The translations under genes and the position numbers were made by a program. Below, piece by piece: positions 50,201 to 58,645 of a DNA stretch of 64,000 bases. The notes beneath the pieces were generated by a model that saw nothing but the letters and a program-made list of their open reading frames with translations, was not told the origin of the DNA and made no database searches. The DNA comes from Anaerolineales bacterium (GTDB lineage: Bacteria; Chloroflexota; Anaerolineae; JAAEKA01): contig JACKBI010000018.1 in NCBI GenBank assembly GCA_020634615.1, positions 1-64,000 of the forward strand, written 5' to 3'. Position 1 is the first letter of the stretch. Each line of letters opens with the position of its first letter.

Positions 50201-50235
50201 CCGACCGTGCCACGACCGTACTTCGGCACGGTCGG
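50201..50235. repeat. Inverted repeat after importer 3
   Basis: CCGACCGTGCC (50201-50211) and GGCACGGTCGG (50225-50235) with a 13-base loop. A relative, CCGGTCTCCGACCGTGCC, occurs at 23629-23646. Confidence 0.6.
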
Positions 50236-50306
50236 TCGCTCCGGGAGGCTGCGGACAGACCGGCTGGAGCCAATTGCGGGAAACCCGACGGAGCGGAACG
50301 TTGAGT

Positions 50307-51617
50307 ATGGACCGCCGGCGCGCCTACCGCACCGTCTTCTTCATCTGGGTGGGCTGGGTGGTGATTCTGTTTGCCTACCAGGCGTACGTGCCGGCGCGTC
50401 TCGACCTGGCGCGGCCCGACTATGCGCTGGAATGGACGGTCACCGAAACACGGGCGGGCAGCCAGGACGGCAAGCCGTATCTGAACGAACCGTTCCTCAA
50501 CAGCCACGTCTCCTGGGACTCCGAGTATTACCTGGCCATCGCAACCGCGGGTTACGAAGCGCCGACCATCCACCGCATCAACGCGACCATGGGACCGGCG
50601 GCGTCCGGTGGTGGCTTCTGGCCGTTCATTATCCCCGAAAACGCGTCGGGCGTGCTGGGCATTTCGCTAGCCTACGCGTTCTTCCCGTTGTACCCGCTGG
50701 TAATGCGGCTGCTGGCGCTTCCGCTGTCGCTGCTGGGAATGAACGCCATTGCGACTGCGACGCTGGCCGGTGTGATCGTTTCGTCGCTGGGGGCGCTGGC
50801 TGCCATGCTGGCGTTGTACGAACTGGCTGAGGAAGAGCTGGGTGACAGCGGCGGCCTGCGGGCTGCATTCTATCTGGTGATCTTCCCCAGCGGCTTCTTC
50901 CTGGCGCAGGTCTACACCGAGGGGCTGTTCGTCGGCCTGGCCTTCTGGTCGCTGGTGATGATGCGGCGCGGGCGGCTGGGCTGGGCGGCTCTGTTGGCCG
51001 TGCTGGCCACCTTTACGCGTGCTGTCGGTGTGACGCTGGTCGTGCCGCTGCTGATGGCCTGGGCGCGTAGCGGCGAATGGCATGAACTGGATCTGGAGTG
51101 GCGGCAGGTCTACTTCAAGGGCATTCCCTGGCGGACGTTGGGCCGCGCGCTGCTGGTGTTTTCCCCGGTGCTGGCGTTTATCCTGTGGCGGGTTTCGTAT
51201 TACGGCCTGGCTTTCAGCAAGGTAGAAGAGGAGTTCTTCGGCCGCGGCTTGCTGGCCTTCGGCAATGCGTTCATCGCCTGGCTCGAGGCTGCCCAGCGAT
51301 TGCTGAACGACAACTCGCAGGCCACTGCGTATTACCTGATCGAGTTCGGCGGCATCGTGTTGGGCTTCACGGCCTGCATCGCCTGGATGCGCCGCCAGCG
51401 CGACGTGGCCTGGTTTGGGCTGCTGGTGGTGTTCTTGTCGTTTACCAGCGGGCCGGCGCAGGGCATGCATCGCTACATTCTCGCCGCGCCGCCGGTCTTT
51501 CTCTGGCTCAGCCACCTGGGACGAAGGCCGGCTTTTGACAGGGTCTGGACGATTGTCAGCATCCTGTTGATGGGCGTGCTGGCGATATTGTTCACTTTTG
51601 ACATGTGGACGGGATAA
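50307..51617 (+). CDS. PIG-V/GT76-like mannosyltransferase family membrane protein
   Basis: A 436-residue integral membrane protein with about ten hydrophobic segments. The first extracytoplasmic loop has NSHVSWDSEYYLAIATAGY, the W-D-S/G-x-Y...GY motif of lipid-linked-sugar-dependent mannosyltransferases of the PIG-V (GPI mannosyltransferase 2) family. Later, FFPLYPLVMRLL and YLVIFPSGFFLAQVYTEGLFVGLAFWS match the family signature (FF.P.YP; P...F....Y.ESLF). A role is expected in adding a hexose to a lipid or surface glycan, so it is odd in a catabolic locus. The start is ATG 50307; TTG 50301 is possible. It abuts the GH20 gene without a gap. Confidence 0.75.
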   Translation: MDRRRAYRTVFFIWVGWVVILFAYQAYVPARLDLARPDYALEWTVTETRAGSQDGKPYLNEPFLNSHVSWDSEYYLAIATAGYEAPTIHRINATMGPAASGGGFWPFIIPENASGVLGISLAYAFFPLYPLVMRLLALPLSLLGMNAIATATLAGVIVSSLGALAAMLALYELAEEELGDSGGLRAAFYLVIFPSGFFLAQVYTEGLFVGLAFWSLVMMRRGRLGWAALLAVLATFTRAVGVTLVVPLLMAWARSGEWHELDLEWRQVYFKGIPWRTLGRALLVFSPVLAFILWRVSYYGLAFSKVEEEFFGRGLLAFGNAFIAWLEAAQRLLNDNSQATAYYLIEFGGIVLGFTACIAWMRRQRDVAWFGLLVVFLSFTSGPAQGMHRYILAAPPVFLWLSHLGRRPAFDRVWTIVSILLMGVLAILFTFDMWTG

Positions 51618-53240
51618 ATGAGACCTTCCGCAAAACGACTGGGTGCGTTCGCTGCGGTGCTGGCAAGCGCGTTGTTGACCGGCTGCCAGCCCGTGCAGGC
51701 GATCCCGCCGACAGCCGCGCCGGCGCCGACGGTTACACCGACCGCAACGCCCGCGCCTGAACCTATGAAAGCTCTGACCATGGACAACCTTATTCCGCTG
51801 CCTGTTTCGGTTGCCGAGACAGGTGACTCGTTCACACTCTCCCGCGACACGGTCATCAGGGTCGAGCCGGCTTCGGACGAGATGCTGGCCATCGGAAAGT
51901 ATCTGGCAGACGCCCTGGCTGCAGCTGTCGGGCTTGACCTGCCGGTGGAACCGCTGGCCGGTGCGCCTCAGCCGGGCAGCATCGTCCTTTCCACGGCCAA
52001 TGCTGATACGTCGCTGGGCCAGGAGGGCTATGACCTGACGGTTACTGCTGAAACGGCGACCCTCCGCGCACCACAGCCGGAGGGTGTCTTCCGCGGTATC
52101 CAGACGCTGCGCCAGTTACTGCCGGCTGAGGTCGATTCTGCGGCTGACCAGCCGGCCGGCTGGCTGCTGCCTGGTGGCGTCATCCGCGACCAGCCCCGTT
52201 ATCCGTGGCGTGGCGTCATGCTGGACGTGGCGCGCCATTTCCGGACGGTGGACGACGTCAAGCGCGTGATCGATCTGATGGCGCTGTACAAGCTGAACCA
52301 TCTGCACTTGCACCTGACCGACGACCAGGGCTGGCGGCTGATGATCGAGTCGTGGCCGAAGCTGGCCGAGATCGGCGGCAGCACGGCGGTGGACGGCGAT
52401 CCCGGCGGCTATTATACGCAGGCCGAGTACAGCGAGCTGGTGGAATATGCCCGCAGCCGCTATATCGACATTGTGCCGGAGATCGACATGCCCGGCCACA
52501 CCAACGCCGCGCTGGCCTCCTATCCCGATCTGAACTGCGACGACCAGTCACCGGCGTTGTACACCGGCATCGAGGTCGGGTTCAGCTCGTTTTGCATCGA
52601 CAAGGAAATTACATACACGTTCCTGGATGATGTGATCGGCGAGCTGGCAGCGCTGACACCTGGGCCATACATCCACATCGGCGGCGACGAGGCGCATAGC
52701 ACACCTGATGACGACTACCGCCGGTTCGTCCAGCGGGTGCAGCAGATCGTCCAGGCGCACGGCAAGCAAATGCTGGGCTGGGCCGAGATCGCGCAGATTG
52801 ACCTGGCGCCGGACTCGGTGGCTCAATACTGGCAAGGCGATTTTGGCAGCCGCGCCGCGGCGCAGGGCGTCAAGGTGATCATGTCGCCTGCCGACCGCAT
52901 TTATCTGGACATGAAGTACGACGACTCGACGCCGCTGGGCCTGAACTGGGCCGGCAACATCGATGTGGAACGAGCCTATTCCTGGGATCCGGCGAAGTTG
53001 TTTCCCGACGTTGGCGAGGATGATATACTGGGCGTCGAAGCGCCGGTCTGGACCGAGACGCTGGACAACATGGACGATCTGGAGTTCATGGTATTTCCCC
53101 GCCTGCTTGGCCTGGCTGAGATCGGCTGGTCGCCGGCCGAAGGCCGGTCTTGGGACGAATACCGCGCGCGGCTGGCCGTGCATGCGGCCCGGCTGGACGC
53201 GCTGGGCGTCAGTTACTACCGTGGCTGGCTGGAGGACTGA
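51618..53240 (+). CDS. GH20 beta-N-acetylhexosaminidase lipoprotein
   Basis: A 540-residue exo-beta-N-acetylhexosaminidase, releasing terminal GlcNAc/GalNAc from the non-reducing end. Lipoprotein signal with LLTGC at about 19-23 and a Pro/Thr/Ala linker. Domain GH20b (about 55-185) has the usual EGVFRGIQTLRQLL ending, and the catalytic barrel has YPWRGVMLDVARHF, LNHLHLHLTDDQGWRL, YIDIVPEIDMPGHTNAAL and the catalytic pair Asp357-Glu358 in YIHIGGDEAH. The C-terminus has EAPVWTETLDNMDDLEFMVFPRLLGLAEIGW. The ATG follows directly on the PIG-V-like gene's TAA. It anchors the locus's GlcNAc assignment. Confidence 0.92.
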   Translation: MRPSAKRLGAFAAVLASALLTGCQPVQAIPPTAAPAPTVTPTATPAPEPMKALTMDNLIPLPVSVAETGDSFTLSRDTVIRVEPASDEMLAIGKYLADALAAAVGLDLPVEPLAGAPQPGSIVLSTANADTSLGQEGYDLTVTAETATLRAPQPEGVFRGIQTLRQLLPAEVDSAADQPAGWLLPGGVIRDQPRYPWRGVMLDVARHFRTVDDVKRVIDLMALYKLNHLHLHLTDDQGWRLMIESWPKLAEIGGSTAVDGDPGGYYTQAEYSELVEYARSRYIDIVPEIDMPGHTNAALASYPDLNCDDQSPALYTGIEVGFSSFCIDKEITYTFLDDVIGELAALTPGPYIHIGGDEAHSTPDDDYRRFVQRVQQIVQAHGKQMLGWAEIAQIDLAPDSVAQYWQGDFGSRAAAQGVKVIMSPADRIYLDMKYDDSTPLGLNWAGNIDVERAYSWDPAKLFPDVGEDDILGVEAPVWTETLDNMDDLEFMVFPRLLGLAEIGWSPAEGRSWDEYRARLAVHAARLDALGVSYYRGWLED

Positions 53241-53349
53241 CAGTGCTGACTCGACCGGTGAGATCCTCGACGCGTCACGTAGCCCATGACAGGACAAGCA
53301 CTGTCAGTCCTGCCGGTGCGCTGCTATCAACCTTTTTTTGGAGACAACC

Positions 53350-54363
53350 ATGCCTGAACAAACATCGACCATCATCAACGGTTCACCGCTGCCAAACATC
53401 CCCTGGGAAGACCGGCCGGCTGGCTCGAGCGCGGCTGTGTGGCGCTCGGCGCGCAATCCCATCATTCCCCACGACCTGATCCCGTCGTCCAACAGCATCT
53501 TCAACAGCGCTGTGGTGCCATATCAGGGCGGATTTGCCGGCGTCTTTCGCTGCGACAACAAGGCGCGCACCATGCAACTGCACGCCGGCCGTAGCGACGA
53601 CGGCGTGACCTGGACCATCGGCCACCAGCGCATCCGATTCGTGCCGGACAACGATCAGGTGGCGGAGATCAACGAATTCCAGTATGCCTACGACCCGCGG
53701 GTGGTGTGGATCGAGGACCGCTACTACGTGACCTGGTGCAACGGATACCACGGGCCGACCATCGGCGTGGGCTACACCCATGACTTTGAGACGTTCTACC
53801 AGCTGGAGAACGCCTACCTGCCCTTCAATCGCAACGGCGTGCTCTTCCCGCGCAAGATCAACGGGCGCTACGCCATGCTCAGCCGGCCCAGCGACAACGG
53901 CCACACCCCCTTCGGCGACATCACCTACAGCGAAAGCCCCGACATGCAGTTCTGGGGCCGGCATCGCTATGTCATGGGAACGGCCGGCGGCTGGCAGTCC
54001 ACCAAGATCGGCGCGGGTCCGATCCCCATCGAGACCAGCGAAGGCTGGCTGCTGATCTACCACGGCGTGCTGACCTCGTGCAACGGGTTCGTCTACAGCT
54101 TCGGCGCGGCGCTGCTGGACATCGACCAGCCGTGGAAGGTGATCGCCCGCGGCGAGCCGTACCTGCTGGCGCCGCAAGCGCCCTACGAGCGCACCGGCGA
54201 TGTGCCCAACGTCGCGTTTCCCTGCGCGGCGCTGGTGGACGGCGACACGGGACGTGTGGCGATCTACTACGGCGGCGCGGATACCGTGGTCTGCATGGCC
54301 TTCGCGTACGTGGACGAGATCATCGACTTCGTCAAGACGAACAACATGCTTTCCCGCGCTTAG
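53350..54363 (+). CDS. GH130 glycoside phosphorylase/hydrolase
   Basis: A 337-residue GH130 protein. Family signatures: NPIIPHDLIPSSNSIFNSAVVPYQGGFAGVFRCD, SDDGVTWTIGHQRIRF, YDPRVVWIEDRYYVTWCNGYHGPTIGV, RNGVLFPRKINGRYAMLSRPSDNGHTPFGDI, IGAGPIPIETSEGWLLIYHGVL, and FPCAALVDGDTGRVAIYYGGADTVVCMAF. Members cleave beta-mannosides by phosphorolysis, for example Man-beta-1,4-GlcNAc in N-glycan use, or by hydrolysis. The phosphate-binding set (Arg in SRP, His in YHG and Lys/Arg in FPRK) is present, so phosphorolysis is plausible. No signal peptide: cytoplasmic. ATG 53350 has TTTGGAG upstream. Confidence 0.9.
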   Translation: MPEQTSTIINGSPLPNIPWEDRPAGSSAAVWRSARNPIIPHDLIPSSNSIFNSAVVPYQGGFAGVFRCDNKARTMQLHAGRSDDGVTWTIGHQRIRFVPDNDQVAEINEFQYAYDPRVVWIEDRYYVTWCNGYHGPTIGVGYTHDFETFYQLENAYLPFNRNGVLFPRKINGRYAMLSRPSDNGHTPFGDITYSESPDMQFWGRHRYVMGTAGGWQSTKIGAGPIPIETSEGWLLIYHGVLTSCNGFVYSFGAALLDIDQPWKVIARGEPYLLAPQAPYERTGDVPNVAFPCAALVDGDTGRVAIYYGGADTVVCMAFAYVDEIIDFVKTNNMLSRA

Positions 54364-54388
54364 GGACTGTTTGTAGAGCCATCCAATC

Positions 54389-54475
54389 CGACTTCGGAAG
54401 TCGACGAACCTATCGCCAGAGTGCATTCAGCGGTTGGAGCGGGGTCGCGACGAGTAGCCGTCGACTTCCGAAGTC
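54389..54475. repeat. Inverted GACTTCGGAAGTC elements
   Basis: CGACTTC-G-GAAGTCG (54389-54403) and its reverse complement GACTTCCGAAGTC (54463-54475) form a 17-bp inverted pair; each is itself a palindrome. This is the 227-base gap after the GH130 gene; nothing else was found in it. Confidence 0.65.
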
Positions 54476-54589
54476 TGCCCAAAACACGTTGTAAACCGTT
54501 TCGTAGAGCGATTTGCCGCACTGTTGCCCGGCCAGGCAGCACGCCGACCGCAACAATCTTGACAATCGCCTTGCATTCAGGAGAGACCC

Positions 54590-55987
54590 GTGAAACGCAA
54601 TCTATTGATCCTGTTGGCCATCGGAATCTTTGGCATGACAGCCTGTTACGCGCCGTCCGGCCCGCAGCCGGTTGCTACCGCTGTTGCTCCGGCAGCGCCA
54701 ACCCAAGTCGCTACTGCAACTGCTACGTCTGCGCCAACGGCTATGGCAGACGAAACGAGCGGCGCACCAGCGCCCGGCTCACTGGTTGTCGATCCCGCGG
54801 TCGATCTGGGGCCGATCAGCCCCTATGTCTACGGCACGAACTATGGGCCAATGCACGCTGTGCCCATCGAGATGATGCCGGACATCATCGATTCCGGCTT
54901 CACTGCGTTGCGCTGGCCGGGCGGCGCGTGGACCGACACAGTGGACATGCAGCCGTTCCAGCTCGACCAGTTCGTCTGGTTCTACGAGCAACTGGGAGCG
55001 TTGCCAACGGTCAGCGTTCGTCTGCACAACAGCTCGCCTGAGACAGCTGCCAGCCTGGTGAGCTATGCGCGCGACATGAACTACGGCATCGAATACTGGA
55101 GCATTGGCAACGAGCCGACCCTGTACGAGGAGCAGTTCAACGAGTCGTACGACACAGAGCGCTTCAATCGCGAGTGGCGCGCTATCGCCGAGGCGATGAA
55201 AGCTGCCGATCCGTCCATCAAGCTGATGGGGCCGGAGCTGCACCAGTGGAACAGCAGCCTGACGACCACGCTCAAGGATTCTGCTGGCCGCGACTGGATG
55301 ACCGAGTTTCTCCAAGCCAACGGCGATCTGGTGGATGTGGTCACGGTCCATCGCTACCCCTATTGGAGCGCGACCAACGAGCCGGCGACCTTCGATCAAA
55401 TGCAGGCCAGCGCCGCGGCCATGAACGACGAGGTGGCTTACCTGCGCGACCTGATCAAGGAAACCACGGGCCGCGACCTGCCTGTCGCTATCACCGAACT
55501 CAACTCGACGCCAACCAGCGTGCAGGGCCAGCCGGCCAGCCCGGATTCCTTTTACAACGCGATCTGGTATGCCGACGTGCTGGGACGGCTGATCTCTGAG
55601 GACGTGTGGATGGTCAACCAGTGGGTCATCTCGCAGCGGACGACTGGGCTGGGGCTGATCAGCGGGTTCACTATTCGCCCGACGCTCTACACGTTCCAGA
55701 TGTACAAACACTTCGGCGACCAGCAGGTAGAGGCGCACTCGGGCACGGAAGGCGTCAACGTCTACGCCGCGCTGCGGGACGACGGCGCGCTGACGGTGAT
55801 GGTGGTCAACCTGACTGACGAGGAACAGACCGTTCCTTTGCAGGTGGCAGGCGCCGGCCCCAGCGAGGCTGAAATCTGGCTATTGGATGCAGAGCACAAC
55901 GCCGAAAACCTGGGCATCCAGCCGCTGTCGGCCGATGGGACCGTGACGCTGCCGGCGCAGTCGGTGACGTTGTACGTGATCCAGTAG
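54590..55987 (+). CDS. Lipoprotein clan GH-A glycosidase (GH39/GH51-like), family uncertain
   Basis: A 465-residue lipoprotein (MTAC lipobox, Cys19; linker to about 65). The catalytic barrel has IDSGFTALRWPGGAWTD, IEYWSIGNEPTLYEEQ (candidate acid/base Glu175) and LPVAITELNSTP (candidate nucleophile Glu303), the usual strand 4 and strand 7 positions. A small beta-domain (ALTVMVVNLTDEEQTVPLQVAG, ending QSVTLYVIQ) caps the C-terminus, as in GH39/GH51/GH30-type enzymes. The exact family and sugar are not decided. ATG 54590 with GGAGAGA upstream. It lies between GH130 and GH94 genes. Confidence 0.75.
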   Translation: MKRNLLILLAIGIFGMTACYAPSGPQPVATAVAPAAPTQVATATATSAPTAMADETSGAPAPGSLVVDPAVDLGPISPYVYGTNYGPMHAVPIEMMPDIIDSGFTALRWPGGAWTDTVDMQPFQLDQFVWFYEQLGALPTVSVRLHNSSPETAASLVSYARDMNYGIEYWSIGNEPTLYEEQFNESYDTERFNREWRAIAEAMKAADPSIKLMGPELHQWNSSLTTTLKDSAGRDWMTEFLQANGDLVDVVTVHRYPYWSATNEPATFDQMQASAAAMNDEVAYLRDLIKETTGRDLPVAITELNSTPTSVQGQPASPDSFYNAIWYADVLGRLISEDVWMVNQWVISQRTTGLGLISGFTIRPTLYTFQMYKHFGDQQVEAHSGTEGVNVYAALRDDGALTVMVVNLTDEEQTVPLQVAGAGPSEAEIWLLDAEHNAENLGIQPLSADGTVTLPAQSVTLYVIQ

Positions 55988-56005
55988 TTCTGGTTAGCTG
56001 CGAGT

Positions 56006-56073
56006 CCCCACACTGAACTGTGGGGCTGTTCTCGATGGAACGGCTCGGCCCAGCCGCATCTTTCAAGATGCGG
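56006..56073. repeat. Two hairpins after the GH-A gene
   Basis: CCCCACA-N6-TGTGGGG (56006-56025) and CCGCATCTT-TC-AAGATGCGG (56054-56073) lie between the GH-A gene and GH94 gene 2. They resemble the other dispersed palindromes of this locus. Confidence 0.65.
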
Positions 56074-56116
56074 GGCCAGTCTAAGCAAATGCCACATGGC
56101 CTACATGGAGCGATCT

Positions 56117-58513
56117 ATGCGATACGGTTATTTCGACGACGCCGCCAAAGAATACGTCATCACACGCCCCGACACGCCCCAGTCGTGGAGCAACTATCTC
56201 GGCTCCACCGAATACGGTGCGGTCATCACCAACAACGCGGGCGGCTATGGCTTCTACAAATCGGGCGCGCGCGGGCGATTCCTGCGGCTGCGTTTCAACA
56301 GCGTTCCCGCCGACCAGCCGGGCCGCTACTTCTATCTGCGCGACCGGGAGAGCGGCGACTACTGGTCAGCCTCCTGGCAGCCGGTGGGCAAGTCGCTGGA
56401 CAGCTATGAGTCCACCTGTCGCCACGGAACGGCTTACACGACCATCGAATCGCGCTACGCCGGCATTGCGACGGAGACGACCTACTTCGTCCCGCTGGGC
56501 CAGGACTTCGAGTACTGGCGGCTGAAGGTCACCAACGAAAGCGACCGGCCGCGCGCTCTCTCGGTCTTCTCCTACTGCGAGTTCACCAACCAGTGGATGA
56601 CCCAGCAGGATCAGGTCAACCTGCAATACTCGCTGTTCATCGTCAAGGGCGGTCTGACCGAGGACGGTCTGCTGCGCATCGCCATCCACGACAACCTGAC
56701 GCCGGAGCCGGGGACCGGCCGCGAGAACGACATCGGTATGCATTCGTGGATGGCGTTGGTCGACGCGCAGCTGGACGGGTATGACACCAGCCGCGAGGCG
56801 TTTCTTGGTCCTTACCGCAGTTACCACAACCCGCTGGCGGTGGAGATGGGAGAGTGCAGCCAAAGCGACGCATACGGTGACAACGCCTGTGGGAGCGTGC
56901 AAACCAGCCTGATTTTGCAGCCAGGCGAAAGTCGCGAACTGCTGGTCATGCTCGGCATTGGCGACGCGCGCACGGTGGGTAAGCGAGTTGTGGCAGAGTT
57001 CGGTTCGCTGGCGCGGGCGGAGGCTGAGTTGCAGCGGTTGAAGGAAAGCTGGCACAGCAAGCTGGGCAGCCTCACAGTGGACACGCCTGACGCCAATCTC
57101 AACCACACCGTCAACGTCTGGGGCCTGTACAACTGCCTGATCACCTTTGCCTGGTCGCGCGCTGCCAGCCTGGTCTACAACGGCGAGCGCGACGGGCTGG
57201 GGTTCCGCGACTCGGTGCAGGACATCCTGGGCGTCGCGGCGGCCATTCCTGACGCCGCACGCGCGCGGCTGGAACTGATGCTGACCGGCCAGCTTGCCAA
57301 TGGCGGTGCGATTCCGGTCATCAAGCCTTTCGAGCACCGTCCCGGCCACGAGCTGCCGCCGCCCGACGAGGAATACCGCTCCGACGACTGCCTGTGGTTC
57401 TTCAACGCCGTCCCGGTTTACGTGGCTGAGACGGGCGACTTCGACTTTTACAGCACCGTGCTGCCCTACGCGGATCACGGTGAGGACACGGTATTCAATC
57501 ACCTGCGGCGGGCGCTGGAGTTCAACCTGGAGCGCTCGGGCCGCAACAACCTCCCGTGCGGGCTGTCGGCGGACTGGAACGACTGTCTGCGGCTGGGCTA
57601 CTACGGCGAAAGCCTCTTCGTCGCCTTTCAACTGCGGCTGGGGCTGACGGTCTACGCTGACGTGGCGCAGCAGCTTGGCAAGCCAGACGAGGCTGCCTGG
57701 GCGCTGGCCCATCGTGACAAGCTGGACACATATATCCAGCGCGACACCTGGGACGGCGACTGGTTCATCTGGGCCATCACCGAGGACGGCACGGTGTACG
57801 GGACCAAGGACTACGACGAGGGCCAGGTCTATTTGAACACCCAGGTCTGGTCGGTCCTCAGCGGTGCGGCCACGCCTGAGCAGGCGGAACGCTGCATGGC
57901 GACGGTCAATGAGAAGCTGGCGACGCCATACGGCCTGATGTTGTCCGCGCCGCCGTTCGTCAAGACTTCGGTGGAGGTGATGCGGGCGGTGGTGTTCAAC
58001 CCTGGCATCAAGGAAAACGCGGGCATATTCAATCATACGCAGGGCTGGGGCGTGATGGCCGAGTGCATGTTGGGCAACGGCGACCGGGCCTGGGACTACT
58101 ATCGCGCGGCGATGCCGGCTGCCTGGAACGACCGCGCCGAAATCCGCCAGTGCGAGCCGTACGTGCAGGGTCAGACGACCTACTCGACCTATTCGCCTCG
58201 CCCCGGCAACACCCGCACATCGTGGCTGACCGGCGCGGCCGCGTGGTCGTATTACAGCGCCACGCAGTACATCCTCGGCTTGCGGCCAGAAGTGGACGGC
58301 CTGCGCATCGATCCGTGTATCCCGCACGACTGGCCCGGTTTCACGGCGACCCGTCGTTTCCGTGGTAAAATCATCGAGATCGTGGTGACGAACCCGGATA
58401 GCGTCTGCCGCGGCGTCCGGTCGATCACGTTGAACGGCGCGGCGCTGGCCGACAACCTGGTGCCGGCGGACCTGTTGGCCGACCACAATCGGGTCGAGGT
58501 GGTGCTGGGATAG
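56117..58513 (+). CDS. GH94 glycoside phosphorylase 2
   Basis: A 798-residue GH94 enzyme from ATG 56117 (MRYGYFDDAAKEYVITRPDTP); earlier in-frame ATGs at 56096 and 56105 are less likely because the family starts here. Signatures include GRYFYLRDRESGDYWSASWQP, WSRAASLVYNGERDGLGFRDSVQDILG, CGLSADWNDCLRLGYYGES (catalytic Asp), NPGIKENAGIFNHTQGWGVMAECMLG, TSWLTGAAAWSYYSATQYILGLRPEVDGLRIDP. In place of copy 1's ENGGAYHQYQP it has ANGGAIPVIKPFEHRPGHE, a different substrate loop, so the two copies probably take different disaccharides. Residues RSDDCLWFFNAVP with GE-rich YGES resemble chitobiose phosphorylases, but I could not decide. Confidence 0.88.
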   Translation: MRYGYFDDAAKEYVITRPDTPQSWSNYLGSTEYGAVITNNAGGYGFYKSGARGRFLRLRFNSVPADQPGRYFYLRDRESGDYWSASWQPVGKSLDSYESTCRHGTAYTTIESRYAGIATETTYFVPLGQDFEYWRLKVTNESDRPRALSVFSYCEFTNQWMTQQDQVNLQYSLFIVKGGLTEDGLLRIAIHDNLTPEPGTGRENDIGMHSWMALVDAQLDGYDTSREAFLGPYRSYHNPLAVEMGECSQSDAYGDNACGSVQTSLILQPGESRELLVMLGIGDARTVGKRVVAEFGSLARAEAELQRLKESWHSKLGSLTVDTPDANLNHTVNVWGLYNCLITFAWSRAASLVYNGERDGLGFRDSVQDILGVAAAIPDAARARLELMLTGQLANGGAIPVIKPFEHRPGHELPPPDEEYRSDDCLWFFNAVPVYVAETGDFDFYSTVLPYADHGEDTVFNHLRRALEFNLERSGRNNLPCGLSADWNDCLRLGYYGESLFVAFQLRLGLTVYADVAQQLGKPDEAAWALAHRDKLDTYIQRDTWDGDWFIWAITEDGTVYGTKDYDEGQVYLNTQVWSVLSGAATPEQAERCMATVNEKLATPYGLMLSAPPFVKTSVEVMRAVVFNPGIKENAGIFNHTQGWGVMAECMLGNGDRAWDYYRAAMPAAWNDRAEIRQCEPYVQGQTTYSTYSPRPGNTRTSWLTGAAAWSYYSATQYILGLRPEVDGLRIDPCIPHDWPGFTATRRFRGKIIEIVVTNPDSVCRGVRSITLNGAALADNLVPADLLADHNRVEVVLG

Positions 58514-58589
58514 ATGGTTTCGGGCCGACCGGCCCGGTCGGCCCCTCCGGGGTGCAAGCAAAGACCGGCCGGAGCGATGATGGCGTCGG

Positions 58590-58617
58590 GTAGTTCGCAT
58601 TTGAGAATGCGAACTAC
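58590..58617. repeat. Palindrome after GH94 gene 2
   Basis: GTAGTTCGCATT-TGAG-AATGCGAACTAC, perfect 12-bp arms. The preceding bases carry GGCCGACCGGCCCGGTCGGCCCC, another self-complementary stretch. No gene lies in this 132-base gap. Confidence 0.7.
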
Positions 58618-58645
58618 GTGGAGATATAGGCTTGAAGATGTGCTG

